64,000 nt of DNA, taken from assembly GCF_019613795.1 (NCBI RefSeq), contig NZ_CP080429.1, positions 1,455,501-1,519,500 of the forward strand, in the 5' to 3' direction. This document shows positions 36,996 through 46,483 of this stretch, in pieces (the stretch's first letter is position 1; the number at the start of each line of letters is the position of its first letter). The notes under the pieces are model-generated. The model saw nothing but the letters and a program-made list of their open reading frames with translations, did not search any database and had not been told where the DNA came from. Origin of the DNA: Flavobacterium litorale (GTDB taxonomy: Bacteria > Bacteroidota > Bacteroidia > Flavobacteriales > Flavobacteriaceae). Both the position numbers and the translations under genes were made by a program.

Positions 36996-37547
36996 ATGGC
37001 TTATATACCAAGATTGAAGAGTGAATATAAAGAGAGGGTAATACCTGCTCTTAGAGAAGAGTTCAGTTATAAAAACGTAATGATGGTTCCTAAACTTGAA
37101 AAAATAGTTTTGAGCCGTGGTGTTGGAGCTGCCGTATCAGACAAGAAATTGATTGATTATGCAGTTGATGAGCTTACGAAGATAACAGGACAAAAAGCTG
37201 TATCTACCATTTCTAAAAAAGACGTTGCGTCTTTCAAGCTTAGAAAAGGTATGCCAATTGGAGCTAAAGTTACACTTCGTGGAGAAAGAATGTATGAGTT
37301 TTTAGATAGACTTATAACATCTGCACTACCACGTGTAAGAGACTTTGGTGGTATTAAAGCTACAGGTTTTGACGGTAGAGGAAACTATAACCTAGGTGTT
37401 ACAGAGCAAATCATTTTCCCAGAAATTGATATTGACAAAGTGAACAAAATTTCAGGTTTAGATATTACATTTGTAACCACTGCCGAGACAGATAAAGAAG
37501 CGAAATCGTTATTAGGAGAACTAGGATTACCTTTTAAAAAGAATTAA
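36996..37547 (+). CDS. rplE: 50S ribosomal protein L5
   Basis: L5 binds 5S rRNA and contacts P-site tRNA. The 183-residue protein has [20 protein letters not shown] and [14 protein letters not shown] followed by [14 protein letters not shown] at 36993 would overlap the rplX stop and add one residue; the ATG at 36996 is preferred. Confidence 0.98.
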   Translation: MAYIPRLKSEYKERVIPALREEFSYKNVMMVPKLEKIVLSRGVGAAVSDKKLIDYAVDELTKITGQKAVSTISKKDVASFKLRKGMPIGAKVTLRGERMYEFLDRLITSALPRVRDFGGIKATGFDGRGNYNLGVTEQIIFPEIDIDKVNKISGLDITFVTTAETDKEAKSLLGELGLPFKKN

Positions 37548-37550
37548 GAT

Positions 37551-37820
37551 ATGGCTAAAGAATCAATGAAAGCCCGTGAGGCTAAAAGAGAAGCATTAGT
37601 AGCTAAGTACGCTGAGAAAAGGAAAGCTTTATTAGAAGCTGGAGATTACGAAGGTTTACAAAAACTACCTAAAAATGCATCGCCAGTTCGTTTACACAAT
37701 CGTTGTAAGCTAACAGGAAGGCCAAGAGGGTATATGCGTCAATTCGGCGTTTCACGTGTAACATTCCGTGAAATGGCTAATAACGGATTGATACCAGGAG
37801 TTAAAAAGTCAAGTTGGTAA
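37551..37820 (+). CDS. rpsN: 30S ribosomal protein S14, zinc-free type
   Basis: S14 is in the 30S head. The 89-residue protein is the longer form with only one cysteine ([18 protein letters not shown]) instead of the CxxC-CxxC zinc ribbon of the short form, so it should not need zinc. The C-terminal [18 protein letters not shown] is standard. Confidence 0.97.
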   Translation: MAKESMKAREAKREALVAKYAEKRKALLEAGDYEGLQKLPKNASPVRLHNRCKLTGRPRGYMRQFGVSRVTFREMANNGLIPGVKKSSW

Positions 37821-37841
37821 TTAAGATTAAAAGGAAAAAAA

Positions 37842-38240
37842 ATGTACACAGATCCTATAGCAGATTTCTTGACAAGAGTTAGAAACGCGGTAAGAGCCAA
37901 CCACAAAGTGGTAGAAGTTCCTGCATCTAACATGAAGAAAGAAATCACAAAGATTTTATTTGATCAGGGATATATTTTAAGTTACAAATTTGATGACAAC
38001 TCTGTACAGGGTACAATCAAAATAGCTCTTAAGTACAATAAAGAAACTAAAGAGCCCGTAATTAAAGATATCCAAAGAATTAGTAAACCAGGTTTACGTA
38101 AATATGCAGGTTCATCCAACCTACCAAGAATCCTTAACGGATTAGGTATAGCCATAGTATCTACATCAAAAGGTTTGATGACAGGAAAACAGGCAAAACA
38201 GCATAATGTTGGTGGTGAAGTTATCTGTTACGTATACTAA
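37842..38240 (+). CDS. rpsH: 30S ribosomal protein S8
   Basis: S8 is a central-domain 16S rRNA binder. The 132-residue protein begins MYTDPIADFLTRVRNAVRAN and has RISKPGLRKYAGSSNLPR and STSKGLMTGKQAKQHNVGGE. In E. coli S8 represses the spc operon by binding near rplE; no matching RNA element was identified here. Confidence 0.98.
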   Translation: MYTDPIADFLTRVRNAVRANHKVVEVPASNMKKEITKILFDQGYILSYKFDDNSVQGTIKIALKYNKETKEPVIKDIQRISKPGLRKYAGSSNLPRILNGLGIAIVSTSKGLMTGKQAKQHNVGGEVICYVY

Positions 38241-38258
38241 TATAAAAGACTTTATACG

Positions 38259-38801
38259 ATGTCAAGAATAGGTAAAAATCCAGTAGCAATAAAAGACGGC
38301 GTAACCGTAACGGTTAACGAAGATGTTGTTACAGTAAAAGGTAAGAGAGGCGAGCTAAGCCAACACTTTGCAGATGTTACTGTAAAGGTTGAGGATGGGA
38401 GCGTTATCGTAGAAAGAGCATCTGACAGTAAAGATCACCGCGCTAAGCACGGATTATACAGATCTTTAATCAATAATATGATTATTGGTGTATCTGAAGG
38501 ATTCACTAAAGAACTAGAGTTGGTAGGAGTAGGTTATAGAGCCTCAAACCAAGGGCAGAAACTTGATTTAGCATTAGGATTCTCTCACAACATAGTTCTA
38601 GAAGTTGTTCCTGAAGTTTCTATAGAAACAGTATCAGAGAAAGGTAAAAACCCTATAGTAAAACTAACTTCTCACGACAAACAGCTTGTTGGACAAGTAG
38701 CGGCAAAAATCCGTTCGTTCCGTAAGCCAGAGCCTTACAAAGGAAAAGGAGTTAAGTTTGTGGGTGAGGTATTAAGAAGAAAAGCAGGTAAATCAGCTTA
38801 A
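38259..38801 (+). CDS. rplF: 50S ribosomal protein L6
   Basis: L6 lies near the factor-binding site. The 180-residue protein has the duplicated L6 fold, with [19 protein letters not shown] at the start and [18 protein letters not shown] in the second half. Eighteen bases follow rpsH. Confidence 0.98.
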   Translation: MSRIGKNPVAIKDGVTVTVNEDVVTVKGKRGELSQHFADVTVKVEDGSVIVERASDSKDHRAKHGLYRSLINNMIIGVSEGFTKELELVGVGYRASNQGQKLDLALGFSHNIVLEVVPEVSIETVSEKGKNPIVKLTSHDKQLVGQVAAKIRSFRKPEPYKGKGVKFVGEVLRRKAGKSA

Positions 38802-38812
38802 AAATTAAGACT

Positions 38813-39163
38813 ATGTCATTAAACAAATCTGAAAGAAGACAAAGAATTAAGTTCAGAATCAGAAAGATTGTAAGCGGAACTGCTGCTAGACCAAGACTTT
38901 CTGTTTTCAGAAGTAATAAAGAAATCTATGCTCAACTCATAGATGATGTAAATGGTGTAACTTTGCTTGCTGCCTCTTCTAGAGATAAAAGTATTACAAA
39001 GGGAACTAATGTAGAGACTGCTGCAGCTGTAGGTAAACTTGTTGCTGAAAAAGCTCTTGAAGCAGGTATAGATACTGTTTCTTTTGATAGAGGTGGTTAT
39101 CTTTACCACGGACGTGTTAAATCATTAGCTGAAGGCGCAAGAGCAGCTGGACTTAAATTCTAA
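38813..39163 (+). CDS. rplR: 50S ribosomal protein L18
   Basis: L18 carries 5S rRNA into the subunit. The 116-residue protein has [20 protein letters not shown] and [20 protein letters not shown]. Normal length; six bases before rpsE. Confidence 0.98.
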   Translation: MSLNKSERRQRIKFRIRKIVSGTAARPRLSVFRSNKEIYAQLIDDVNGVTLLAASSRDKSITKGTNVETAAAVGKLVAEKALEAGIDTVSFDRGGYLYHGRVKSLAEGARAAGLKF

Positions 39164-39169
39164 GAAATT

Positions 39170-39694
39170 ATGTATCATAATTATAAAAACGTAGAACTTG
39201 TAAAACCAAGCGGACTTGAATTGAAGGATCGTTTGGTAAGTGTAAATCGTGTTACTAAGGTTACCAAGGGTGGTAGAGCCTTCGGTTTCTCTGCTATCGT
39301 AGTAGTAGGAGACGAGAATGGCGTTGTTGGTCATGGTCTTGGTAAATCTAAAGATGTATCTGAAGCTATTGCAAAAGCAGTAGAAGATGCTAAAAAGAAC
39401 TTGGTAAGAATACCACTTTCTGGGCAATCAGTACCTCACGAGCAAAAAGGTAAATTTGGTGGTGCAAGAGTACTACTAATGCCTGCATCGCACGGTACAG
39501 GAGTTATTGCTGGTGGTGCTGTTCGTTCAGTACTCGAGTCAGTAGGTGTTCACGATGTATTATCAAAATCACAGGGTTCATCAAACCCACACAATGTTGT
39601 TAAAGCTACTTTTGATGCTTTACTTCAAATGAGAAGTGCCGTAGATGTTGCAAAACAAAGAGGTATTTCTTTAGAGAAAGTATTTAAAGGTTAA
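39170..39694 (+). CDS. rpsE: 30S ribosomal protein S5
   Basis: S5 acts in decoding fidelity and the mRNA entry channel. The 174-residue protein has the S5 signature around [20 protein letters not shown], the ALEQ-like C-domain [20 protein letters not shown] and [16 protein letters not shown]. Confidence 0.98.
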   Translation: MYHNYKNVELVKPSGLELKDRLVSVNRVTKVTKGGRAFGFSAIVVVGDENGVVGHGLGKSKDVSEAIAKAVEDAKKNLVRIPLSGQSVPHEQKGKFGGARVLLMPASHGTGVIAGGAVRSVLESVGVHDVLSKSQGSSNPHNVVKATFDALLQMRSAVDVAKQRGISLEKVFKG

Positions 39695-39706
39695 TTCAAG
39701 GAAATA

Positions 39707-39889
39707 ATGGGAAAAATAAAAGTAAAACAAGTTAAGAGTAAAATCAACTGTCCGCAAACCCAAAAACTTACATTAGAGTCATTAGGACTTCGTAAGCTAG
39801 GGCAGGTTGTTGAGCACGATGCAACTCCTTCTATCCTTGGAATGGTAAACAAAGTTAAACACTTAGTTTCTGTAGAAGAAACTAAATAA
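39707..39889 (+). CDS. rpmD: 50S ribosomal protein L30
   Basis: The 60-residue protein begins MGKIKVKQVKSKINCPQTQK and has LRKLGQVVEHDATPSILGMV, the short bacterial L30 form. Placed between rpsE and rplO as usual. Confidence 0.97.
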   Translation: MGKIKVKQVKSKINCPQTQKLTLESLGLRKLGQVVEHDATPSILGMVNKVKHLVSVEETK

Positions 39890-39900
39890 CAAATACAGAG

Positions 39901-40353
39901 ATGGATTTAAGTAACTTACAACCGGCAGAAGGTTCAGTTCAAAATAAAAACAAAAGATTAGGTAGAGGGCAAGGCTCTGGAAAGGGTGGTACGGCTGCAC
40001 GCGGACACAAAGGTGCTAAATCACGTTCTGGTTACTCTAAGAAAATTGGTTTCGAAGGTGGACAAATGCCGTTACAAAGGCGTGTACCTAAGTTCGGTTT
40101 TACAAACATAAACCGTAAGGAATATGCTGGCGTTAACCTTGATACACTTCAAGCTCTTGTAGACAATGGTGTTATTACCGATACTGTAGACTTTACGGTA
40201 ATGGTAGAAAATCGCCTTGCTACTAAAAATGAAATGGTAAAGATTTTAGGAAGAGGAGAGCTTAAGGCAAAACTAAAAGTAACTGCTCACAAATTTACAG
40301 CAACTGCTAAAGCAGCTATTGAAGCTGCAGGTGGCGAAGCCGTAACATTATAA
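39901..40353 (+). CDS. rplO: 50S ribosomal protein L15
   Basis: L15 is a late-assembly protein. The 150-residue protein has the Gly/Lys-rich N-terminal arm (RLGRGQGSGKGGTAARGHKG), FEGGQMPLQRRVPKFGF and a C-terminal AATGK-like domain. It lies 11 bases ahead of secY. Confidence 0.98.
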   Translation: MDLSNLQPAEGSVQNKNKRLGRGQGSGKGGTAARGHKGAKSRSGYSKKIGFEGGQMPLQRRVPKFGFTNINRKEYAGVNLDTLQALVDNGVITDTVDFTVMVENRLATKNEMVKILGRGELKAKLKVTAHKFTATAKAAIEAAGGEAVTL

Positions 40354-40364
40354 TCTTTATTACA

Positions 40365-41708
40365 ATGAAGAAATTTTTCGAAGCGTTTGTCAATGTCTGG
40401 AAAATAGAAGAGCTAAAAAACAGAATTTTAGTTACTCTTGGGTTGTTATTAGTGTACCGTTTTGGTGCACATGTAACACTACCAGGTATTGATGCTACAA
40501 AATTAGATAACTTAACAGATCAGACAGATCAGGGTATAGGTTGGCTTATTGATGTGTTTACAGGTGGTGCGTTCTCGCAGGCATCTGTATTTGCATTAGG
40601 TATTATGCCATACATCTCTGCATCTATTGTAGTACAGCTTATGGGTATAGCAATACCTTATTTGCAAAAATTACAAAAAGAAGGAGAAAGTGGTACCAAA
40701 AAAATCAACCAAATTACACGTTGGTTAACCATACTAATAACTTTAGTACAAGGACCAGGTTATATTTACAACCTATATAGTACACTTCCTCGTGAAGCAT
40801 TCCTATTACCGTCTGATTCATTTCCATTCCTATTCTCATCAGTAGTAATACTTACCACAGGTACAATATTTGCTATGTGGTTGGGTGAAAAAATTACAGA
40901 TAAAGGTATTGGTAACGGTATATCGCTATTAATTTTGGTAGGTATTATTGCAAGAATGCCTCAGGCTTTTATACAAGAATTTACTACAGTAGTAACCAAT
41001 AATAACGGAGGTCCACTAATACTAGTGCTAGAAGTTGTTGCATGGCTATTGGTAATAGTTGTTTGTATATTGCTTATTATGGCGGTGCGCAGAATTCCCG
41101 TACAGTATGCTAGGCGTACAACAAGCGGAGATTATGAGCAAGACCTTATGGGAGGCAACAGGCAATGGATACCCTTAAAGCTTAATGCTTCGGGAGTTAT
41201 GCCAATTATATTTGCTCAGGCTATCATGTTTATTCCTGCTGCATTAGCAGGGTTATCTGATACTGACACGGCACAAACTATTACCGCACAATTTCAAAAC
41301 GTGTTTGGTTTGGCCTACAATGTTGTTTTTGCCTTGTTAATTATAATTTTTACGTACTTTTACACCGCAATTACAGTACCTACCAACAAGATGGCTGATG
41401 ATCTTAAACGAAGCGGCGGTTTTATACCAGGTATACGACCAGGCGTTGAGACAGGAGATTACTTAGATAAAATCATGTCATTAATCACATTCCCAGGATC
41501 TTTATTCCTTGCTATAATAGCTATATTACCAGCTGTGGCAGTAAGTTTTGGAGTACAAGCCCAGTGGGGGTTATTTTATGGCGGAACATCGTTGTTGATT
41601 ATGGTTGGGGTTGCAATCGATACCATTCAGCAAATAAACTCATACTTGCTAAACAGGCATTATGACGGTTTAATGAAAAGTGGTAAAAATAGAAAGGCAG
41701 TAGCGTAA
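40365..41708 (+). CDS. secY: Protein translocase subunit SecY
   Basis: SecY forms the Sec channel in the inner membrane. The 447-residue protein has ten predicted helices, the plug region near [21 protein letters not shown], and the cytosolic loop with [10 protein letters not shown] near residue 245. In many bacteria adk and map follow secY; here infA follows after only 8 bases. Confidence 0.98.
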   Translation: MKKFFEAFVNVWKIEELKNRILVTLGLLLVYRFGAHVTLPGIDATKLDNLTDQTDQGIGWLIDVFTGGAFSQASVFALGIMPYISASIVVQLMGIAIPYLQKLQKEGESGTKKINQITRWLTILITLVQGPGYIYNLYSTLPREAFLLPSDSFPFLFSSVVILTTGTIFAMWLGEKITDKGIGNGISLLILVGIIARMPQAFIQEFTTVVTNNNGGPLILVLEVVAWLLVIVVCILLIMAVRRIPVQYARRTTSGDYEQDLMGGNRQWIPLKLNASGVMPIIFAQAIMFIPAALAGLSDTDTAQTITAQFQNVFGLAYNVVFALLIIIFTYFYTAITVPTNKMADDLKRSGGFIPGIRPGVETGDYLDKIMSLITFPGSLFLAIIAILPAVAVSFGVQAQWGLFYGGTSLLIMVGVAIDTIQQINSYLLNRHYDGLMKSGKNRKAVA

Positions 41709-41716
41709 TAATTTTT

Positions 41717-41932
41717 ATGGCAAAACAAGCAGCAATAGAACAAGACGGATCAATAATAGAAGCATTATCTAATGCCATGTTCCGTGTAGAATTAGAGAAC
41801 GGTCACGTAGTAATAGCTCATATTTCAGGAAAAATGCGTATGCATTACATTAAATTGTTACCTGGAGATAAGGTAAAACTAGAAATGAGCCCTTACGATT
41901 TGACCAAAGCAAGAATTACTTATAGATACTAA
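41717..41932 (+). CDS. infA: Translation initiation factor IF-1
   Basis: IF-1 occupies the 30S A site during initiation. The 71-residue OB-fold protein has [20 protein letters not shown] and [19 protein letters not shown]. It is located directly between secY and rpmJ. Confidence 0.98.
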   Translation: MAKQAAIEQDGSIIEALSNAMFRVELENGHVVIAHISGKMRMHYIKLLPGDKVKLEMSPYDLTKARITYRY

Positions 41933-41946
41933 AGAGCTATATTAAA

Positions 41947-42063
41947 ATGAAAGTAAGAGCATCAGTAAAGAAGAGAAGTGCCGACTGCGTTATTGTACGT
42001 AGAAAAGGCAGATTATACGTTATTAATAAAAAAAATCCTAGATTTAAACAAAGACAAGGATAA
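41947..42063 (+). CDS. rpmJ: 50S ribosomal protein L36, zinc-free type
   Basis: This 38-residue gene (ATG at 41947, TAA at 42061) encodes [20 protein letters not shown] and ends NPRFKQRQG. Of the four zinc ligands of the C+ form (three Cys and one His), only Cys14 remains, so it is the zinc-independent form. Spacing (14 bases after infA, two before rpsM) supports it. Confidence 0.97.
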   Translation: MKVRASVKKRSADCVIVRRKGRLYVINKKNPRFKQRQG

Positions 42064-42065
42064 TT

Positions 42066-42440
42066 ATGGCAAGAATAGCAGGGGTAGATATACCTAAAAA
42101 CAAAAGAGGAGTTATTGCCTTAACCTATATTTTTGGTATTGGTAGAAGCAGAGCTACAGAGATTCTAGAGAAAGCTCAAGTAAGCGAAGATAAAAAAGTT
42201 CAAGAATGGAATGATGATGAAATCAGTGCCATTCGTGATGCAGTATCTTACTTCAAAATAGAAGGAGAACTACGTTCAGAGATATCTTTAAACATCAAAC
42301 GTTTAATGGATATTGGATGTTACAGAGGTATTCGTCACAGAGCAGGACTTCCTTTAAGAGGACAGCGCACTAAGAACAACTCTAGAACTAGAAAAGGTAA
42401 AAGAAAAACTGTTGCTAACAAGAAAAAAGCAACTAAATAA
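42066..42440 (+). CDS. rpsM: 30S ribosomal protein S13
   Basis: S13 contacts P-site tRNA and the B1 bridges. The 124-residue protein has [20 protein letters not shown] and [20 protein letters not shown], followed by the basic C-terminal tail. It opens the alpha-operon gene set. Confidence 0.98.
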   Translation: MARIAGVDIPKNKRGVIALTYIFGIGRSRATEILEKAQVSEDKKVQEWNDDEISAIRDAVSYFKIEGELRSEISLNIKRLMDIGCYRGIRHRAGLPLRGQRTKNNSRTRKGKRKTVANKKKATK

Positions 42441-42451
42441 TAAGTAGTAGT

Positions 42452-42835
42452 ATGGCTAAAGCGAATACAAAAAAACGTAAAGTTGTTGTAGAGTCAACAG
42501 GCGAAGCGCACATATCTGCAACTTTTAACAACATCATTATTTCTTTAACAAACAAGAAAGGTGAAGTTATCTCTTGGTCTTCTGCCGGTAAAATGGGCTT
42601 TAGAGGTTCTAAAAAGAACACTCCTTATGCTGCCCAAATGGCTGCCGAAGATTGTAGTAAAGTTGCTATTGAAGCTGGACTTAAAAAGGTAAAAGTTTAC
42701 GTTAAAGGACCAGGTAACGGAAGAGAATCTGCTATCAGGTCTCTACATAACGGAGGGATTGAAGTTACAGAAATTATTGATGTAACTCCATTACCACACA
42801 ATGGATGTCGTCCTCCAAAGAGAAGAAGAGTTTAA
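42452..42835 (+). CDS. rpsK: 30S ribosomal protein S11
   Basis: S11 shapes the platform. The 127-residue protein has [20 protein letters not shown] and the C-terminal [20 protein letters not shown] motif. An 86-base gap with an RNA hairpin follows. Confidence 0.98.
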   Translation: MAKANTKKRKVVVESTGEAHISATFNNIIISLTNKKGEVISWSSAGKMGFRGSKKNTPYAAQMAAEDCSKVAIEAGLKKVKVYVKGPGNGRESAIRSLHNGGIEVTEIIDVTPLPHNGCRPPKRRRV

Positions 42836-42854
42836 TTTTTTATAGTATAACACG

Positions 42855-42906
42855 AACAGGAATATGGGTTATCGGAGGATTTGACCTGAATTCATAATCC
42901 CCTGTT
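42855..42906 (+). promoter_or_regulatory. Bulged stem-loop in the rpsK-rpsD gap (candidate S4 leader)
   Basis: Two stacked helices form a single long hairpin: AACAGG (42855-42860) pairs with CCTGTT (42901-42906), and GGGTTAT (42866-42872) with ATAATCC (42894-42900). They are separated by a one-sided 5-base bulge (42861-42865) and closed by a 21-base loop holding GGAGG. No T-run follows. Its position just before rpsD suggests autoregulation by S4. Confidence 0.6.
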
Positions 42907-42921
42907 TATTAATTTTTAGAA

Positions 42922-43527
42922 ATGGCAAGATATACTGGTCCAAAAACTAAAATTGCTCGTAAATTTGGCGAAGCAATTTTCGGAGACGATAAGTCGTTCG
43001 AAAAAAGAAATTACCCACCAGGACAACATGGTAACGCTAAGCGTAGAGGTAAGAAATCTGAATATGCTATCCAGCTTATGGAAAAGCAAAAGGCAAAATA
43101 CTCTTACGGTATCCTTGAAAAGCAATTCAGAAACCTATTTGAAAAAGCATCTGCAACAAAAGGTGTTACAGGTGAAGTTTTACTACAACTTTGTGAGTCA
43201 AGACTTGATAATGTAGTTTTCAGAATGGGAATTGCACCTTCTAGAAGGGCTGCAAGACAAATTGTATCGCACAGACACATCACAGTAAATGGTGAGTTGG
43301 TAAACATACCATCGTACCACCTAAAACCAGGTGATAAGATAGCTGTTCGCGAAAAATCAAAATCACTTGAAGCTATCGAGCGTTCTTTATCTAACTCATC
43401 TCAAGTATATGAGTGGATTACTTGGAATAACGATCTTAAAGAAGGTACTTTTGTTTCAGTACCTGCTAGAATTCAAATTCCTGAAAATATTAAAGAACAA
43501 CTAATCGTTGAGTTGTATAACAAATAA
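42922..43527 (+). CDS. rpsD: 30S ribosomal protein S4
   Basis: S4 is a primary 16S rRNA binder and, in E. coli, the repressor of its own alpha operon. The 201-residue protein starts [20 protein letters not shown], has no cysteine zinc motif, and carries the S4 RNA-binding domain with [20 protein letters not shown]. It follows an 86-base gap containing a bulged hairpin that could be its regulatory target. Confidence 0.98.
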   Translation: MARYTGPKTKIARKFGEAIFGDDKSFEKRNYPPGQHGNAKRRGKKSEYAIQLMEKQKAKYSYGILEKQFRNLFEKASATKGVTGEVLLQLCESRLDNVVFRMGIAPSRRAARQIVSHRHITVNGELVNIPSYHLKPGDKIAVREKSKSLEAIERSLSNSSQVYEWITWNNDLKEGTFVSVPARIQIPENIKEQLIVELYNK

Positions 43528-43544
43528 TAGACATTAGTCGAAAT

Positions 43545-44537
43545 ATGGCAATATTTAATTTTCAAAAGCCCGATAAAGTTATCATGATTGATTCTACTGA
43601 TTTCGTGGGGAAATTCGAGTTTCGCCCACTGGAACCAGGATATGGATTAACGGTTGGTAACGCACTTAGAAGAGTTTTGCTTTCTTCATTAGAAGGTTAT
43701 GCAATTACTTCGGTACGTATTGAAGGAGTAGAACATGAATTCTCTACAATACCAGGGGTAGTTGAAGATGTTACAGAGATAATCCTGAATTTAAAGCAAG
43801 TTCGTTTCAAACGTCAGATAGAGGATGTTGATAACGAATCGGTTACAATTTCTCATACAGGAAAAGATCAGCTTACAGCAGGTGATTTCCAGAAATTTAT
43901 TTCAGGTTTTCAGGTACTTAATCCTGATCTTGTTATCTGTAACATGGACAGCGGTATTAACCTAAACATGGAACTTACTATCGAGAAAGGTAGAGGTTAC
44001 GTGCCAGCAGAGGAGAATAAAAAGCAAAACGCAGCAATAGGAACTATTTTTACAGACTCTATTTACACACCCGTAAAGAATGTAAAATACACCATAGAAA
44101 ACTTCCGTGTAGAGCAAAAAACTGATTACGAAAAGTTAGTTTTTGAAATAATCACAGATGGTTCTATTCATCCTAAAGATGCGCTTACTGAAGCAGCAAA
44201 AACACTTATTCACCACTTTATGCTGTTTTCTGACGAAAGGATAACACTTGAGGCCGATGAAATAGCACAAACAGAATCATACGACGAAGAGTCGTTACAT
44301 ATGCGACAACTTCTTAAAACGAAGCTTGTAGATATGGATCTTTCTGTTAGAGCATTAAATTGTTTAAAAGCGGCTGAAGTTGATACACTAGGCGACTTAG
44401 TATCGTTTAATAAAAATGATTTAATGAAGTTCCGTAACTTTGGTAAAAAGTCACTAACTGAGCTTGATGAGCTTGTTGCTGCCAAAAATTTACACTTCGG
44501 GATGGATTTAACGAAATATAAATTAGATAAAGAATAA
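43545..44537 (+). CDS. rpoA: RNA polymerase alpha subunit
   Basis: Alpha dimerises to start polymerase assembly; its C-terminal domain binds DNA and regulators. The 330-residue protein has [20 protein letters not shown] and [20 protein letters not shown] in the N-terminal domain, and the CTD with [15 protein letters not shown] and [15 protein letters not shown] near 265-305. Normal length. Confidence 0.99.
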   Translation: MAIFNFQKPDKVIMIDSTDFVGKFEFRPLEPGYGLTVGNALRRVLLSSLEGYAITSVRIEGVEHEFSTIPGVVEDVTEIILNLKQVRFKRQIEDVDNESVTISHTGKDQLTAGDFQKFISGFQVLNPDLVICNMDSGINLNMELTIEKGRGYVPAEENKKQNAAIGTIFTDSIYTPVKNVKYTIENFRVEQKTDYEKLVFEIITDGSIHPKDALTEAAKTLIHHFMLFSDERITLEADEIAQTESYDEESLHMRQLLKTKLVDMDLSVRALNCLKAAEVDTLGDLVSFNKNDLMKFRNFGKKSLTELDELVAAKNLHFGMDLTKYKLDKE

Positions 44538-44570
44538 TCTGAATCATAACGATTCACATTACAGATAGCA

Positions 44571-45065
44571 ATGAGACACGGAAAGAAATTTAATCATTTA
44601 GGCAGGCAAAGAGGGCATAGAAAAGCTATGCTTGCTAATATGGCCTGTTCCCTTATAGAGCACAAGCGCATCAACACTACCGTTGCTAAAGCAAAAGCAC
44701 TTAAGCAATTTGTTGAGCCTTTGATCACAAAATCTAAAGAGGATACAACACATAACAGACGTATTGTTTTTACTTACTTAAGAAACAAGTATGCTGTTAC
44801 CGAACTTTTTAGAGAAGTATCTGCAAAAGTAGCCGATCGTCCAGGAGGTTATACACGTATTATTAAACTTGGTAACCGTCTTGGTGATAATGCTGATATG
44901 GCAATGATCGAATTAGTAGATTATAATGAACTTTATAACGCTACTAAGAAAGAAGCCAAGAAAACAACACGTCGTAGCCGATCTAGAAAGGCAACTACTG
45001 AAACTGCTGCTGAAACAACAGCACCAGAAGTTAGTACTGACGAGAATAAAGAAACTACTGAATAA
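44571..45065 (+). CDS. rplQ: 50S ribosomal protein L17 with C-terminal extension
   Basis: L17 sits at the exit-tunnel rim. The first 120 residues are standard ([20 protein letters not shown], then RAGGYTR-like [20 protein letters not shown]). The 164-residue protein is longer than E. coli L17 (127). The extension is first basic ([15 protein letters not shown]), then Thr/Glu-rich and acidic, probably disordered. Last gene of the superoperon, followed by a terminator. Confidence 0.97.
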   Translation: MRHGKKFNHLGRQRGHRKAMLANMACSLIEHKRINTTVAKAKALKQFVEPLITKSKEDTTHNRRIVFTYLRNKYAVTELFREVSAKVADRPGGYTRIIKLGNRLGDNADMAMIELVDYNELYNATKKEAKKTTRRSRSRKATTETAAETTAPEVSTDENKETTE

Positions 45066-45096
45066 TCATGCAACAATTGATTTTTCAATACCATTT

Positions 45097-45131
45097 AAAA
45101 AGGATAAACTATTTAGTTTGTCCTTTTTTTT
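45097..45131 (+). terminator. Terminator of the ribosomal superoperon
   Basis: Stem AAAAAGGATAAACT/AGTTTGTCCTTTTT with one G-U pair, then a run of T, 32 bases after rplQ. Confidence 0.88.
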
Positions 45132-45207
45132 TGAGTAAAATTTGGTTTGGCTTTTATGCGCTTTGCGCAAATTGTGCCAAACGTTTTTACTAAACAATTT
45201 TTTAAAG

Positions 45208-45215
45208 TAAATTTG
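45208..45215 (+). promoter_or_regulatory. TAnnTTTG promoter element for carA
   Basis: TAAATTTG, 28 bases upstream of the carA ATG. Confidence 0.55.
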
Positions 45216-45243
45216 CACGCAACACAACAACATAACTACATAA

Positions 45244-46359
45244 ATGAAATATTCTAACAGAGACAAAGCAATACTCCTTTTAGCCGATGGCACAATATTT
45301 TATGGTAAATCTATAGGTATAGCAGGTACTGCTTTTGGCGAAGTATGTTTTAATACAGGGATGACGGGGTATCAGGAAATTTTTACCGATCCTTCCTACT
45401 TTGGTCAAATAATGGTTACCTCAAACCCACACATAGGGAACTACGGTACAAATGAAGAAGAGGGCGAATCGGATAAAATGATGATATCAGGATTAGTTTG
45501 TAAAAACTTTAGCTTCAATCATTCCAGAACAAGAGCTACTGACGGACTTAAGGAATATTTTGAAAATCAGAATTTAGTAGCCATATCTGATGTAGATACA
45601 CGTGCATTGGTAAGTTATATCCGTGATAACGGTGCTATGAACGCTATAATATCTACCGACGGTACACCTATTGAAGAATTACACAAGCAGTTAGCCGAAG
45701 TTCCTGATATGAAAGGACTAGAGCTTTCCTCTAAGGTATCTACTACAACCCCCTATTTTGTAGGTAATCCAGATGCTAAATATAAAATAGCCGCACTAGA
45801 CCTGGGGATTAAAAAGAATATACTCCGCAACTTAGCCAAGAGGGATTGCTACATAAAAGTGTATCCTTACAATGCAAGTTATGAGGATATGCGTGCTTTT
45901 AATCCAGATGGTTACTTCCTGTCCAATGGTCCTGGTGACCCTGCTCCGCTTACTGTGGCGCAAGAAACAGCAAAACAAATTCTTGAAAATAACGAACCTG
46001 TTTTTGGTATTTGTTTAGGGCATCAAGTATTAGCGTTGGCTAATGGCATAAGCACCTATAAAATGTTTAATGGTCATAGAGGTATTAATCACCCTGTGCG
46101 TAACATGCTTACAGGCGAAGGCGAGATTACATCGCAAAATCATGGCTTTGCTGTAGTACGTGAGGAGCTGGAAAATAACCCCGATTTTGAAATTACGCAC
46201 GAGCATGTAAATGATGGTACTGTAGCAGGTATGCGCATGAGAAATAAGAATTGTTTTTCGGTACAATACCACCCAGAAGCTGGACCAGGACCAAACGATG
46301 CCACTTATTTATTTGACACTTTTATTGCTAATATTGAGAAAGCTAAACAAGAAGCGTAA
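45244..46359 (+). CDS. carA: Carbamoyl-phosphate synthase small subunit
   Basis: CarA is the glutaminase subunit that feeds ammonia to CarB to make carbamoyl phosphate for pyrimidines and arginine. The 371-residue protein has the N-terminal domain (GMTGYQEIFTDPSYFGQI) and a class I amidotransferase domain with the triad Cys257 (GICLGHQ), His343 and Glu345 (QYHPEA). carB is not in this window. The start ATG lies downstream of a TAAATTTG element; eno follows on its own promoter. Confidence 0.97.
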   Translation: MKYSNRDKAILLLADGTIFYGKSIGIAGTAFGEVCFNTGMTGYQEIFTDPSYFGQIMVTSNPHIGNYGTNEEEGESDKMMISGLVCKNFSFNHSRTRATDGLKEYFENQNLVAISDVDTRALVSYIRDNGAMNAIISTDGTPIEELHKQLAEVPDMKGLELSSKVSTTTPYFVGNPDAKYKIAALDLGIKKNILRNLAKRDCYIKVYPYNASYEDMRAFNPDGYFLSNGPGDPAPLTVAQETAKQILENNEPVFGICLGHQVLALANGISTYKMFNGHRGINHPVRNMLTGEGEITSQNHGFAVVREELENNPDFEITHEHVNDGTVAGMRMRNKNCFSVQYHPEAGPGPNDATYLFDTFIANIEKAKQEA

Positions 46360-46431
46360 AAAGAGTATGCTGCTAAAACGTTTGCGTTTATAAGTTTTTG
46401 AAAATTAAGGAATTTGATATTTTAAAATATA

Positions 46432-46439
46432 TAAATTTG
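46432..46439 (+). promoter_or_regulatory. TAnnTTTG promoter element for eno
   Basis: TAAATTTG, 44 bases before the eno ATG; a TTTG lies 15 bases further upstream, closer than the ideal spacing. Confidence 0.5.
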
Positions 46440-46483
46440 TTATTTACGTAATAAATCAACCCAAAATTAATAAAATTAAAACC

